From Cryptomeria japonica (lineage: Eukaryota; Streptophyta; Pinopsida; Cupressales; Cupressaceae): a stretch of 64,000 nucleotides of DNA. The translations under genes and the position numbers were made by a program. The notes beneath the pieces are model-generated. The model saw only the letters and a program-made list of their open reading frames with translations. It was not told where the DNA came from and made no database searches. Location: positions 210,744,257-210,808,256 of the forward strand of contig NC_081409.1 in NCBI RefSeq assembly GCF_030272615.1, in the 5' to 3' direction. This document shows, piece by piece, positions 24,319 through 35,900 of this stretch; positions within the stretch are counted from its first letter, which is position 1, and each line of letters opens with the position of its first letter.

Positions 24319-24330
24319 TGTGCAATAACA

Positions 24331-24972
24331 ATGTGGAGATCCAAGGTTTTCCTGCAAGGAGATCCTCCTGTGTCCCAAGTCCCCACTCAATATAACATCT
24401 TGGATCATTTAGGAAAAACACCTACACAAATTTCTATCCTAGATTTGTTGCAAATATCTCTTGTTCAAAGGGAAATCCTTAACAAATCATTACAAGAATC
24501 CACAGTGCCTACAAATATAAATTTTGATCAATTCCAGGCTATGATAGGACAAATTGTTCCCTCATGCCCTGTTACCTTCATTGAAAATGATGTTCCATGT
24601 GACAAACCTAATCACAATGACCCCTTACATCTAGAAATTTTTGTGCATAATACAAAGATAAGACGAGTCTTGATAGATGGTGGAGCGGGACTAAACATTT
24701 GTACATTAAGATTTGTTATAGCTCTGGGTTATTCTGAAAATGAAATTGATCCTTCCAAGAGAAAAACTATCAAAGCATATGACAAAGTAGAACCCCTTTC
24801 AAAAGGCATCATCATGCTACGAATCACTTTTGAACCTATTACTGAATATATCATGCTACAAGTTTTGGATCTTGATCTTCCCTACAATATGATCATGGGT
24901 CACCCTTGGATACATGACATGAAAGCAGTCCCTTCTACATATCATCACAGCATAAAATTTCCCTACAATTGA
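24331..24972 (+). pseudogene. pol: Gypsy C aspartic protease domain
   Basis: A 213-codon open stretch contains RRVLIDGGAGLNICTL at about 24661-24708. This is the retropepsin active-site loop with D-G-G-A in place of the common D-[ST]-G-[AS]. It continues through a flap-like region to LDLPYNMIMGHPWIHDM, matching the second conserved block (I.G..W) of Gypsy proteases. It matures Gag and Pol in the particle. The stretch is intact but is cut off from gag and RT by stops, so it is only a domain fossil. Confidence 0.85.
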
Positions 24973-26345
24973 GCAGATGTCACCATCCCAGGAGATTTGA
25001 ACCCTTTTTAATTTTGTGCCAACTTGAAAGGAGTTCCTAAACAACAAGTGTATGTAAATAGGGAATCAATTGACATCTGATAACACCTCTCAAAACATAG
25101 ATCCTCAAACATTGGCTAAAGTTTCTAAGGGAAAAATGAAAATTGAAGATTAGGGATGTGCAGAATATACTACAACACAAACATTCCACATTGGAAAGTA
25201 ACCTATTTCTCCTAAATCCTATGGAAAACCATGCTTTGTGTGCAAAAAACATAAGGTCGCCATTTAGCAAAAACCTCATACTACCTTCACCAAGTGGGGG
25301 GACCATAATGAAGAACAAATTGACGAACACCCATCCAAATGGCTATACAAAGATGAATAAGAAGTTCCATCTATGCAAATACATGTTGAAAACTATGGTA
25401 AAGGATTCACCATCCTATAGAAAAATGGTTATGATGGACACATTGGTCTTGGCATGGATAGACAAGGGATCATAGAGCCTATTCAACTGAAATAACAACA
25501 CCACACCTGAGGACTTGGATTTGAACCATTACGAATTGGTCCTCCCAACACCAAAGTGACGTCTTGTGAAAAAGAATGTACTCTCATTGATGTAGAGACA
25601 TTTGAGAAATACCCTAGAGAACCCAGTTCCTTTTCCTCTAGTTCTTATGCCTTGAGTGATCTTTTCATTAAACCAGATGACCTACCCATTGAAGAAAAAC
25701 ATGTCAATACCCCTCTTCCCGAACAACTTTGCCTTAGACCCTATATTTTAGACTTTTGGGATCCCAACTCTTCCTTTGAAAGAGACCATGCTGAAAACAA
25801 TATTGACAGTGATGATATCGATATCTATGTTATGACCTTCACCCTTGCCACACTTGACCTATATGATACCAAAAATAGCATGCCTCTGGTTCATCTAGAA
25901 CTCATTGATTGGGATCAACAAGGACCGTCGAGTTTAGAATATTTTGAAAGTGATGAGGCCATAATAGCGTTCCTTGATTCTCAAGATGATATATGGACAC
26001 AACTTGGGGAAACAATCCCTTTTTCCAATCAAGAAAAAATTGAAAAAAATGAGAAATGAAAAAAATAAATCTCTTGGTGAAAACCGCAAGGCACCTTTAG
26101 AGGTGACAAAAGTAAAAATAAATGATGTATCTAAGGGTCAAAACCTTTCTAAGGTGCCCAAAGATGGAAGAGTCAATAAACTCTTGGTAGAGTATGAGAA
26201 ATCTCCTCTCCTAATAGAAATGACAAAAGAAATCAACTTAGGGGCGTCAGATAACCCTAAAGTTATCCATCTTGCAGCCTCATTGACAGAGAAAGAAAAG
26301 ATAGATTTCATTAACTTCTTCCTGCAAAGACAAATCAATTTTGCC
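24973..26345 (+). pseudogene. pol: Gypsy C pol linker with G-patch-like motif
   Basis: Between protease and RT lies a long linker in several frames. At about 25394-25487 one reads NYGKGFTIL, a stop, then KNGYDGHIGLGMDRQGI and EPIQLK. This matches the G-patch pattern (hydrophobic..MG[YW]..G.GLG....G...P). An acidic stretch of 167 codons (25556-26059) follows, then EINLGASDNPKVIHLAASLT, which leads into RT. Linkers of this kind, with G-patch-like glycines, occur in Tat-type Pol. The function is inferred to be RNA or RT binding. Stops and frameshifts are present. Confidence 0.6.
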
Positions 26346-26371
26346 TAGCCTCATGCAAATATGCCAGGGTT

Positions 26372-27690
26372 AGATTCAAAATGGTGCTTCACCATTTGTC
26401 GTTACAACAAGGTGCAAAACTGGTCAAAAAGAAATTGAGAAAAATGCACCCATAGAGAGTATTGCTTCTGAAAGCTGAATTAAAAAAGTTATTGGATGTT
26501 GGTTTCATTAGGCCTATTCACTATGTTGAATGGATATCAAATTTGGTTCTAGTGAGTAAACCCGCTAGGGGCATTCAAATATGCACTAACTTTCGTGACT
26601 TGAATAAATCATGTCCGAAAGATGATTTCCCATTACCCAACATTGACATAATTGTAGACTTGACTATTGGTTACAAGATGATGTACTTAATGGATGGATT
26701 CTCTGGATATAATCAAATCAATATAGCTCCTAAAGATCAACCTAAGACATCTTTCACATGTGCTTGGGGAACCTATTGCTGGAATGTTATGCCCTTCGGC
26801 CTCAAAAATGTCGGAGCAACCTATTATAGGGCTATGCCTACTATTTTCCATGATTTCATGCATACACTAATGGAAGATTATGCAGATGATATACTTTCAA
26901 AATCACTTACCAGAGACGGTCATCTCGGTATCCTCACTTTGATCTTTGACATAATGGAACAATACAAGCTCAGACTCAATCTTAAGAAATGTGTTTTTGG
27001 GGTAAACTCTAGAAAATTATTAGGATATATTATCTCTCATCGTGGTATAGAAGTTGATCTAGCAAAGGTGAAAGCTATCATGGATATGCCCCCCTTGTCA
27101 AATCTTAAACAATTACGAAGTCTAAAAGGAAAATTGCAGTCCATCAAAAGATTCATAGCTCAATTAGTTGATAAATGTCATCCTTTTCAACTTTTTCTTC
27201 CTAAAAGAGTGAAATTCAAATGGACGGAACAATGTCAACAAGCCTTCCAACAATTGAAAGATTATTTGCTATCACCCCCAGTATTGATGCCACCAATTTA
27301 AAATAAACCCTTTTTGTTGTATATATCAGCAACTGCAACAACATTAGGAGCTCTTATAGCACAACATAATGTACAAGGAAAATAACAAGCAATGTACTAT
27401 ATTAGTAGAACTCTAATTGGCTACGAGTTGAACTATACACCAACTAAACAAGCATGCCTCGCAGTTGCCTTTGACATGCAATAATTAAGACATCACATGT
27501 TAAGTCATAAGACTTTGCTCACTGCCAAGATAGATCCTTTGAAATATTTACTCAATAGAGAAATACTCATCGGATGCCTTGCTAAGTGGGTTATGATATT
27601 AATAGAGTTTAATATCCAATATGTAGACCGAAAGGCAATCAAAGGACAAGAAATAACAGATCAACTCGCAGAGGCACCTCTTCTAAGTGA
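26372..27690 (+). pseudogene. pol: Gypsy C reverse transcriptase and RNase H
   Basis: The main open part (26462-27301) shows the Ty3/Gypsy RT blocks in order: LKKLLDVGFIRPI, NFRDLNKSCPKDDFPLPNID, DGFSGYNQI, MPFGLKNVGATYYRAM, and the active-site box EDYADDIL (usual form YIDD). FSLKKC-type and GIEVD.AKVKAI connection blocks follow. RNase H reads LYISATATTLGALIAQ and later YYISRTL and YTPTKQACLAV, with stops in place of Gln in QGK.QAMYY and DMQ.LRHH. The domain order RT-RH then a second RNase H then integrase places it in Tat/Ogre. It is inactive through stops. Confidence 0.9.
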
Positions 27691-28361
27691 TAACCCACTA
27701 CTATTTGATTTTACAGATGAATCCTTTTCAATATCACCTCCCCTCTTGAGTGGAAACTCTATTTTGATGGCTCACATACACACCATGGCTCAAGGACATG
27801 TATACTATTTTTTACTCCACAAGGAGATGCTATTCCTAGGTCATTTAGAATCAGTTTTCAATGCACCAATAATATTGTAGAATATGAAGCCCTCCTTACA
27901 AGATTAAAGATCAAGTAGTACAGTGGAACATCAAGCATTTATATGTTTATGGTGATTCTTAGTTTCATCTGACTAACAAATGATGAATATGAGACAAAAG
28001 CTGAGAATCTTGTTCCTTACAAAAAATTGGTTGATTTCTACAAAACCAAGTTTACCACAATCACTTTCAGTCAAGTACCACGACTAAAAAGCAAGCCTGT
28101 AGATGCCATGGCTACTATTAATTCCATGCTCGATATGCCCCAGAATGTTACTAAATGTGAGTACTTGGTTGAACAACTATTAATTTTGGCCCATGAAATC
28201 TCGCAATCTGAACTCGTGTGTGAAATCATTGATCCCAATTCCCCCTTGTGTCAAGACATATACAATTACTTGAAAGACCAAATTTTACCTTCTAACTTAT
28301 CCAAAAATCAACATTTCTCCTTCATCCATCAAACCACTAGATTTGTTATCATTGGTGACAC
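27691..28361 (+). pseudogene. pol: Gypsy C second (archaeal-type) RNase H, broken by hAT
   Basis: In the frame next to the printed ORF one reads LYFDGSHTHHGS (about 27757-27792), then NNIVEYEALLTRLKI (about 27860-27905), and later VDFYKTKFTTITFSQVPR. DGS and E-Y-E-A-L are hallmarks of the extra archaeal-type RNase H that distinguishes Tat/Ogre Gypsy elements. The reading reaches TTRFVIIGDTLY at 28361. There it is cut by the hAT insertion and resumes at 42201. Confidence 0.8.
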
Positions 28362-28369
28362 CTTGTATC

Positions 28370-28690
28370 CAGAGTTTACTTTAGTGGCGAATATTCACCA
28401 ATGGTGAATTTTTCACGTCGGCCATGTCAGAAATGGCAAATATTTTGTACCGTTTGGGGGTGGCCATGTCGCCAGAACATTATCAATTTCCGTCATAGTC
28501 ACAGCCTGATCACCATATGTTTTATGCAAATAAATGTTTCTATGCGATGATTTCGCCAATACAATATATGGTGGATACACGGTAAATTTAATTGTTTCGC
28601 CTACACTCTCCGAGGTTGCCTTAATAGATGACCTTAATTCGCCTATAGGCATGTGAAGATTTGTTAGCCAGGGGGACCCAATTCGCCTGA
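28370..28690. repeat. Left terminal and subterminal repeats of hAT
   Basis: The terminal CAGAGTTTACTTTA is followed by GGCGAAT (28386-28392) and TTCGCC at 28552, 28596, 28638 and 28682. GGTGGATA occurs near 28570. Short subterminal repeats of this type are where hAT transposases bind in well-studied elements. Here the binding role is inferred. Confidence 0.75.
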
Positions 28691-28871
28691 CATCTCTCTA
28701 ACGCGTGTCTCCATTCACCCCACCTTTTGCCAACTATATTGTATTCGGTTATTATTTGGACGACCTATAATTGCCTCGAAAATTACATAAGTCGTGTTAT
28801 AGTTATGCGGGATTCACCAAATATTTGTATACCATATAAAATTCCCACGGAATTCACCATATAAGGATTGG

Positions 28872-28879
28872 TATAAATA
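28872..28879 (+). promoter_or_regulatory. TATA box of hAT transposase gene
   Basis: TATAAATA in the context TTGGTATAAATACATGC lies 161 bases before the 5'UTR intron and about 255 before the transposase ATG. The likely transcription start is around 28905. Confidence 0.7.
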
Positions 28880-29032
28880 CATGCAAAGATCAGATCTATC
28901 TCAATATCTCAACACAATCTGGTGGGTTCTAGTCTCTGAATTCTGATCAATAGTGAAGTTTCAGACCAAGGAAAATCATTGTTGTTGAGTCATTGACTGT
29001 ATTGGCGACTGCTAGTGACATAAAGCCTAAAG

Positions 29033-29115
29033 GTAAGCGATCATATTTTTGAAGTGGTCTATTATACATTATAGCCTATTATTGCTTCTTCAGCAAATTG
29101 ATATTTTTTTGGCAG
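29033..29115 (+). other. Candidate 5'UTR intron of the hAT transposase
   Basis: The donor AAAG|GTAAGC at 29033 and the acceptor TTTTTTGGCAG| at 29115 bound an AT-rich 83-base segment, a typical size for a short plant intron. The transposase ATG at 29133 lies 17 bases past the acceptor, so splicing would also remove the ATG at 29049 that would otherwise add 28 hydrophobic residues. Confidence 0.6.
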
Positions 29116-29132
29116 CCTTTATTTCGTTGGAG

Positions 29133-31829
29133 ATGTCGAATAGGAAGAGGGGTAGGAAACCTGCAAGTGGGGAAGGCCAGGAGAGGCCAACAAAAAGCAG
29201 AACGTTGTCTTCATACTTTGGCATTGGATGTGAAAATCAGGAAGGTACATCATCACAAGCACAAGTACAAAATTCACCACCTACACCGCATGTTGAAGAC
29301 AGCGGCAAACCTGATATCTCAGATCAGGATGATCTTGAAGAAGATTATTTGGTAGATACCCAAGTTAGCCGGAATGATATAATCAACTTGGGTGATAATG
29401 CCATTGATGATAATGCACGGAAGGGGAAAAGAATAGCCATATCAAAAAAGGGTGAACCACAATCAAAAAAGGATCGGGAGTGGGATATGTCAGTGAGGAA
29501 TTTTCAAATTAATTTGGCATCAAAGTATCCATTCATTGAACTAGTCGAGAATCCAATTGAAGGCGAGCCTCCAATAGAATGCAGGTGTAAGATTTGCACT
29601 TGGAAACATAACAAGGAAATTAGGTTGCAGCTAAAATTTGACACCATAGAAAAGCATATGGGTAAATTTTATGAAAAACAAATGATAGATGGGGTTGAAA
29701 AATCAGTGATAAGATGGAAAACAAAGGATGAATGTAAGAATGTGAGGAATGCCGAAGAGTATTATTTTCATGAGAAATTACAGATGAAGCCTATTGAATT
29801 TAAAGGTTCTATTGAAGCTATTTTTGGAAAAGAAATGCAAATAGAACAACTGGGAAAAGTTGTTCAGTTAAGCATTGTTTTTCATATTTTGAGCAGAGGG
29901 CGTGCTATGACAGATTTCCCATCAATTAGTGGTTTATTACACTTTTTGAAAGTTCCTAACTATCCTAATAGACACTGGTCAGTAAATAGTGGATGGGAAT
30001 GGGCAAGTTGTCTTGCTGAGGTTGAAAAAGAAGATGTACAGGAAAAAATAAGAGAGTCAAACTTCATTGCATTTTCTTTAGACGAAGTTACCGCAGTAGA
30101 CAATACTTCATGGGTATGCATGCATGTTTATACTGTAGAGAATCATACCCGCCAACCTCATCTACTATCTATTGCTAAAATGAAGGAGAGTGCGATAGCG
30201 GAAAATTTATTTCAACTAGTAAAGAGAAGTTTAATTGAATATGGAGGTATGGATGACATGACGGTAGCCAAAAAATTTGTTTGTGTTGGAGCAAATGGAG
30301 CTTTAGTAATGCAAGGTCACACGAACGGACTTTGTACAAAGATTGAAACTTCATTCGCACTGTACATTACTGCAATTCACTACATGGCTCACAAAATGAA
30401 TTTAGCTTTTGGAATTGTGAGCAAGTTTGCTTCAATTAAAAAAATTGAAATTTTAATCAGAGAGCTATACTCACACTTCTATCAAAGTCCCAAATGATTT
30501 ATGGAATTTCAAAACTTTTCTGATGGATTAACTGATGGGAACAAGCTTCTCAAGGATAATGATACCAAATGGATCTCTTTGGATGGTCCAATGCATCGAG
30601 TGTTTTCAGAATATCCATCCTTGATTGGACTATTTCACACAACTCGCGACGAATCAGATCAACCGAAATTTCCAGAACTTCTTGGCAGGTTAAGTAATTT
30701 AGAGACACTCTTAACTTTAGCAGCTCTTCTGCCCATGCTAGAGGAAATGAGGAATATTATGATGGCTTCCCAAAAAAGAGCTTTGTATATTGTAGAATAT
30801 GCTACGCTGCGTAAGATGACATGCCTGACCCTTGACAATCTCTATCAAAATCAACCAACACTATCTGATGAAAAAATTGTTAAGTGGTGGACAATCACAG
30901 ATTTGAACAATCCTGATAACTTTTTACAAATCGGTGTAGATAGGGAGGTATGTGCCAATGTATGGGGAGTTGAGATACCAATGCACTTCTATGCCACAGT
31001 TGACCCCAAGGAATCAGGAAAGCGCCTTAGGAAGAAACTAGCAAGAGTTACAAAGGAAGATTTCAACAAGATTGTTGAGACTGTAACTACTTCTGTGAAG
31101 AAAATTGCATATGATCTTTCCTCACAAATTAGAAGTAGATTCCCTCCTGAAAACCTACTTGAAGCCATGTCTATTGTGTTTCCTCATTATTGGAGCCTCA
31201 ACAGTGCATCTAATTTTTGAAGTAAGCTACTAACTTTGGTAAAACAATTTTGCATTTCCAGAGAATTTAATGGAGTAACTATAAATGGAATATTAGACAA
31301 AACTCATCTTCAAGAGAAATTAGCTCATTTTGCATACACTATGAAACAACAATATGCCAAAATGGATAGCCCCCACGAAGAGGGATCAGTAACAAGGGTT
31401 TGAAAATATATAGGTGAGAACAAAACCTTGCATGATTCAATGCCAGAATATGTGAAGCTTGTTGATTTATGTCTTACCATGATATTGGGTTCGGCGGAAG
31501 ATGAGAGAGTTTTCAGTGCTTTGGGGTTCCTAAAATCAAAGCTAAGAAACAAACTAGACAAAAATTTGGAAAATTGCTTGAGGCTCTATACATCTAGGTA
31601 TGATGCCCACACTTTTCCTTACGATAGGGCACTGCAAATCTGGAGGTCCAAATGTGAAAGAAGAGGTTTGGGCAACACTTCAAACCAAAGTGCCAGTGGG
31701 ACTACTGGAGCTACTAGTAGCATTGAGATGCAGTTCGGCGAAGATATGCAGACTCAGACTCAGAGTGAAGAAACCATAGACGGGAATCAAGAAAGCACTG
31801 AATTTGATGAGGATGAATGGCAACTATAA
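29133..31829 (+). pseudogene. hAT transposase
   Basis: One reading frame of about 898 codons is broken by only three in-frame stops (TGA near 30496, 31218 and 31401) and no frameshift. I chose the Met of MSNRKRGRKP because it follows the candidate intron. A BED-like zinc finger (CRCKICTWKH ... EKHMGK, about residues 150-175) would bind DNA. The RNase H-like core starts at IAFSLDEV (first Asp about residue 316). The expected second Asp in G.DGA reads GANGA, so it is probably lost. The C-terminal dimerisation region is clear: GSAEDERVFSALGFL then KLRNKLD (about 31485-31560), ending in an acidic tail. The overall layout is that of the ZNF862-like group of hAT proteins. The stop in TRV.KYIG stands where Trp is expected. 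Confidence 0.9.
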
Positions 31830-32067
31830 TAGTAAGAGATTGGTATTTATTAATCTTATTACTGTATCGCATCATTCATATTACAAAAGCATATTAATTT
31901 TTGCAATTAGAATTTAATATTGATTTGTAATTATATTTTTCAACTTTCTATTTCCAAATTTAAAATAGCATAATAAAAAAAAACCATAATGTGTTTATTG
32001 ATACAGAGATGTTTATTGTTTATTTATACATGTTTGAGTCTAAAATCTGTGTGATACATTTCAGAAC

Positions 32068-32860
32068 CATATGATACAATTCATTCAATAGTAATACACA
32101 TGTCACGAACTTAGGTTTTCATTAATTCTTTCAAAATATAGCCATATGATACAATTCATTCAATAGTAATACACCAAATTCCAATCTATCTGACTCTCCA
32201 TACCAATTGCAAAAGTGAATACAAAGTTTCAAAACCCTTTGCAAATGACCTTGAATTCCCTTTTATAAAAACAAGAGAGCAACAACAACTCCTGTGTGAT
32301 TCTCCAATGTCAATGCAAAAGTGAATACAAAGTTTCAGAAGTAGAACCCTTTGCAAAATTGCAAATGACCCTGAATTCTCTTTTATAGAAACAAGGGAGT
32401 AACAACAGCTTCAGTTCGAATTGCAAGTTTGCAACATGTGAACACTGAACATCAAAATCACAAACTTAGCACATATTTATATGGCCATCACAGGCCGTAT
32501 TAGCAATTTAACATCTGCTACATGTTTGATGTCTCTTGTTCAAAAAACAGAGTTCAAAATTAAATATTAATTCATGCCATGACAAATTAAACATAGATAA
32601 TAGCAGTGCCTAAAACCTACTAATCAAAAATAGAGAAATGCATAAATGTTAAAGCAAGGGAGAATTTGAGAATACAAATTTACTGGCTAAAGTTTTGCAT
32701 TGTGCATCATAGATTCATAGGCTGGATTAGCAAAATAGCAATAGTGAGCACTGTTTTTTTCCTATTCATAAAATAGATTCATAAGCTGGATTAGCAAAAT
32801 AGAATTAGCCAGTGCATCATAGATTCATAGGCTGGATTAGTAAAATAGCAAACAAAAAAA
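32068..32860. repeat. Direct repeats between convergent hAT genes
   Basis: The AT-rich spacer between the two convergent genes carries three families of direct repeats. These are a 32-bp unit with ATGATACAATTCATTC (32068, 32142), GTGAATACAAAGTTTCA (about 32213, 32322) and AGATTCATAGGCTGGATTAG (about 32710, 32773, 32819). No gene is seen from 31830 to 32928. Confidence 0.75.
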
Positions 32861-32928
32861 ACATAAAAGCTTGAAATTAAGAATAAAAGAAGAAAATTGT
32901 GCAATACATACTATGATTCTTAAGAATT

Positions 32929-35900
32929 CTATGCCAGTTTTTGTAGGGTGCTCCACTCTTCATCTGATGGAAGGTCAATATTTTGTAAACTATGGAAAGT
33001 CAACTCCAACTTCGTCAACATTCCATATTTATAAGATTTACTTGACACCACTGTTTCATCCAATACCGTATTTAGAGTTGTAAATGGTTGGATGAATTCC
33101 AGAAATCTTTTGGGAGTTGTGTCCTTTGGAAGCAAGTCTAAATCAGACTTCATTTTTATCTCCATGATTTTTTTGTAAGCTTCTTCTCCAATGAATTTAT
33201 TTGATGTGTCAACAGGCTTAGGCAAACCAAGTTTAATCAAATTATTTTTCATTTCTTGTAGCTTCACTATCTTGTTTCCACAACTGTCCATAACTTCTGA
33301 TGTTTCCCTTAGCTTCTGGCATTTTTGAATGATAGATGATGTCTTAATTGTGGCATCAATGCGGCTCTTAATTCCCTTGGATGCCAAGTAGCTGTCACTG
33401 GAACTGTAGACTACTTTCAGAATCTTTTTTGCCATTTCCTCTTTTGAATAAACATGTGTGCTCTTTTCATAGTGCCCTTTGATTTTTATAAAAATTTGTC
33501 TCATACTTTCAGTCAATTGAAACCATTCACACAACTTCTCACTACTCTGCATTATTCGCTGCCAAATGTTTTTTTGTATATACTTCATTGTATTTTTCAT
33601 ATTGTCTTTCAATCTATCCTCCAAAGTTTTTATTTTATCATTTGCATTGTGCAGGTCTTCTTTCATTTGTGCACATTTTTTTCTTTCTTCCTCTACTTCC
33701 TCTTGCAAATGTTTTTCTTTTTCCTTCCCATGATCCAATAGGTCCTGTAACTTTCTCATTTCTGCAGCAGCAGACTCATAACTTTTGTATAATTTTTGAA
33801 AACTGGCTTTTTCCTCAACAATTTTTTTACTGTTTTTAGCTAGTTTTTCAGTCAGGTCCTTCAATTATGCATCCTTCTTCTCCCGCTCTGCAATTTCTAC
33901 TGCAGAGCCCAAATTTTTAATTCTTTTCTATAAATCATTTCACTTGCTATCTGCGGCTTTCCTCCTTGACTTTTTCGTTTTCCAGGTCTGCCTGTAACTT
34001 TTCTATTTGTTTCTCCAGTTTATTTTTTTCCCTCTCCACCTTTAGCAGTGAAGTGTAGACCACTTCGTTAGTCCTTTTTGACACACTAATTTTGTCCACA
34101 TTATGTACTTTGGAAAAATCCATTTGGAGGGTGCTAACTTGAAATTGAGAGGGATCTATCTGACTGTGTGGTGGATTTTTATCTTTAGATGTGCCCAGGG
34201 GCATAACAACCATGAACTCCATCATATCTTTCTGTGGGTCATATGTTGGAAATACCCTGTTCCTTGCAGGTTGTTCGTTTACAACTTCAAACACGAAATT
34301 CCTATGAAATGCTTTCTTTTTTTCTTTATTTGCTTTTGTTGTGTGTTCATAATTTTCATAGTAATCACGAAATTGAAAATGTGGGCTTGCTGAAGCAATT
34401 GAATGTTTGAAAGGTGACATAGGAATAACATAGGCTCCAGTTCCACTTATTCCTGTGGTTTTAACTAATGCTTGACGAGGATTACCAATAGTAGTTCCTG
34501 ATGTTGTCCCACTCCCACTGACCCTTTCATGTGTAGTTTTCATAGTCTTTTGAGGTGTGTGATCTGAAGCTGCAAATGATTGATTTGTAGTGTCAGTGGC
34601 ACTTGATATAGGATTCTCAATAGTATGAGATTGATTATCTACCTCTAGTGGCCTCTTGCGAGAGATTTTTTGTTGTTGCCCTTGTCCAACACCAAGACAA
34701 CTAGTATCAGTAGTAGTACCCATGCCAACCCCACCAATCACAGCGGCACTTGACTGAACATTAATAGGAATACTATCCCCAGATTCCCCACCAGTGGCAG
34801 TGGCACTTGATTCACCACCAATGGGAATACCATGATGTGGTGGTGGTTGTGGATTTGATCCTGAAACAAATGTAGGTGGACCCTGAGGGTAATGAGTAGT
34901 ACCTATCCCTAATGAATCTGAAGAATCAAGTCCAATGACTGGTTTATAAGGACCTTTTGATTTTGACTGTGATGGAAGTTGTACCTGAAGTGGATACCAA
35001 ATGCCCTCTCCTCTGGGACATAGACCACCACCTTCAAAACCCATTTTTTCCACAAGGTTTGCCCCTTTGCTATATTTTTCTTTCATGGACTCACTGACTC
35101 CACCTAATATTTTAGGGACTGTAGTAGTTGTTGGAGGGGGCTCAATGACAACCTCATGATCATCATCATCACCTTCAGTCCCGCCATGCTCCATATCCCA
35201 CAATTTGCTAAACTTTGCATCCTCGTCGATGCTCTCAAATTCTGCACTTGTCTTTGGTTCACTGAGATTCCTCCTCATAGTCCAAAAGTCATTTATTTTG
35301 GTTTGAGTGAAATAATTCTCTTTACATTCATGCATAATTGATTTGGGAATAGTTTTTTTAGATGGATTAGCAGATTTTAGGTAGAAATTGTAGGACCTCC
35401 TATTTTGGATGCCCTGGCCCTCCTCTGTTGTCCTCTCTGTGTGCATTTGCAATGCCATAATTTGTGACAAAATTTCTTCTGTTGAAATGTTATTGTCAGC
35501 TGAAATTTTCTCCATCTCTTTTTTAACCTCATCCCAGGAGTCCTTGTTTCTAAGCTTTTCTAGCAATGGCTTACTTTCATGTTGACATAACGCTGAAGAG
35601 TTCCCATTTTGCTTAATCCTTGCTTGAACTACACCGATTGGATCATACTGCCAGAGACCCTCATCACCAAAGTTAAAAACTGTCAAGAAATCATGTGCCA
35701 CAATGAATGCTTTTCTCTCAAATGTGAACCCTCGACATGAGAAAGGAAAGGAAGGAAATATGCTCTTCTTTTACTAACCATGGAAGTGTCTATCTGTGCT
35801 CTCCAATGGCCGTACATACTCTAATGCAAATACCCTCTCTGACACATGTATTGGAAGTCTGTATGGTTTTACTGCTGATTCGTAAAACCTTAACACAGTG

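Noticed and set aside
33454-33741. ORFs on the plus strand rich in Phe and Leu (33454-33839)
   Set aside because: They are the antisense shadow of the Lys/Glu coiled-coil region of the minus-strand gene.
35722-35778. Possible small intron in the cargo gene (donor-like GTTAGTAA at the double stop)
   Set aside because: The frame is the same on both sides and the segment would be about 50 bases, below usual plant intron size. Two nonsense changes are the simpler reading.
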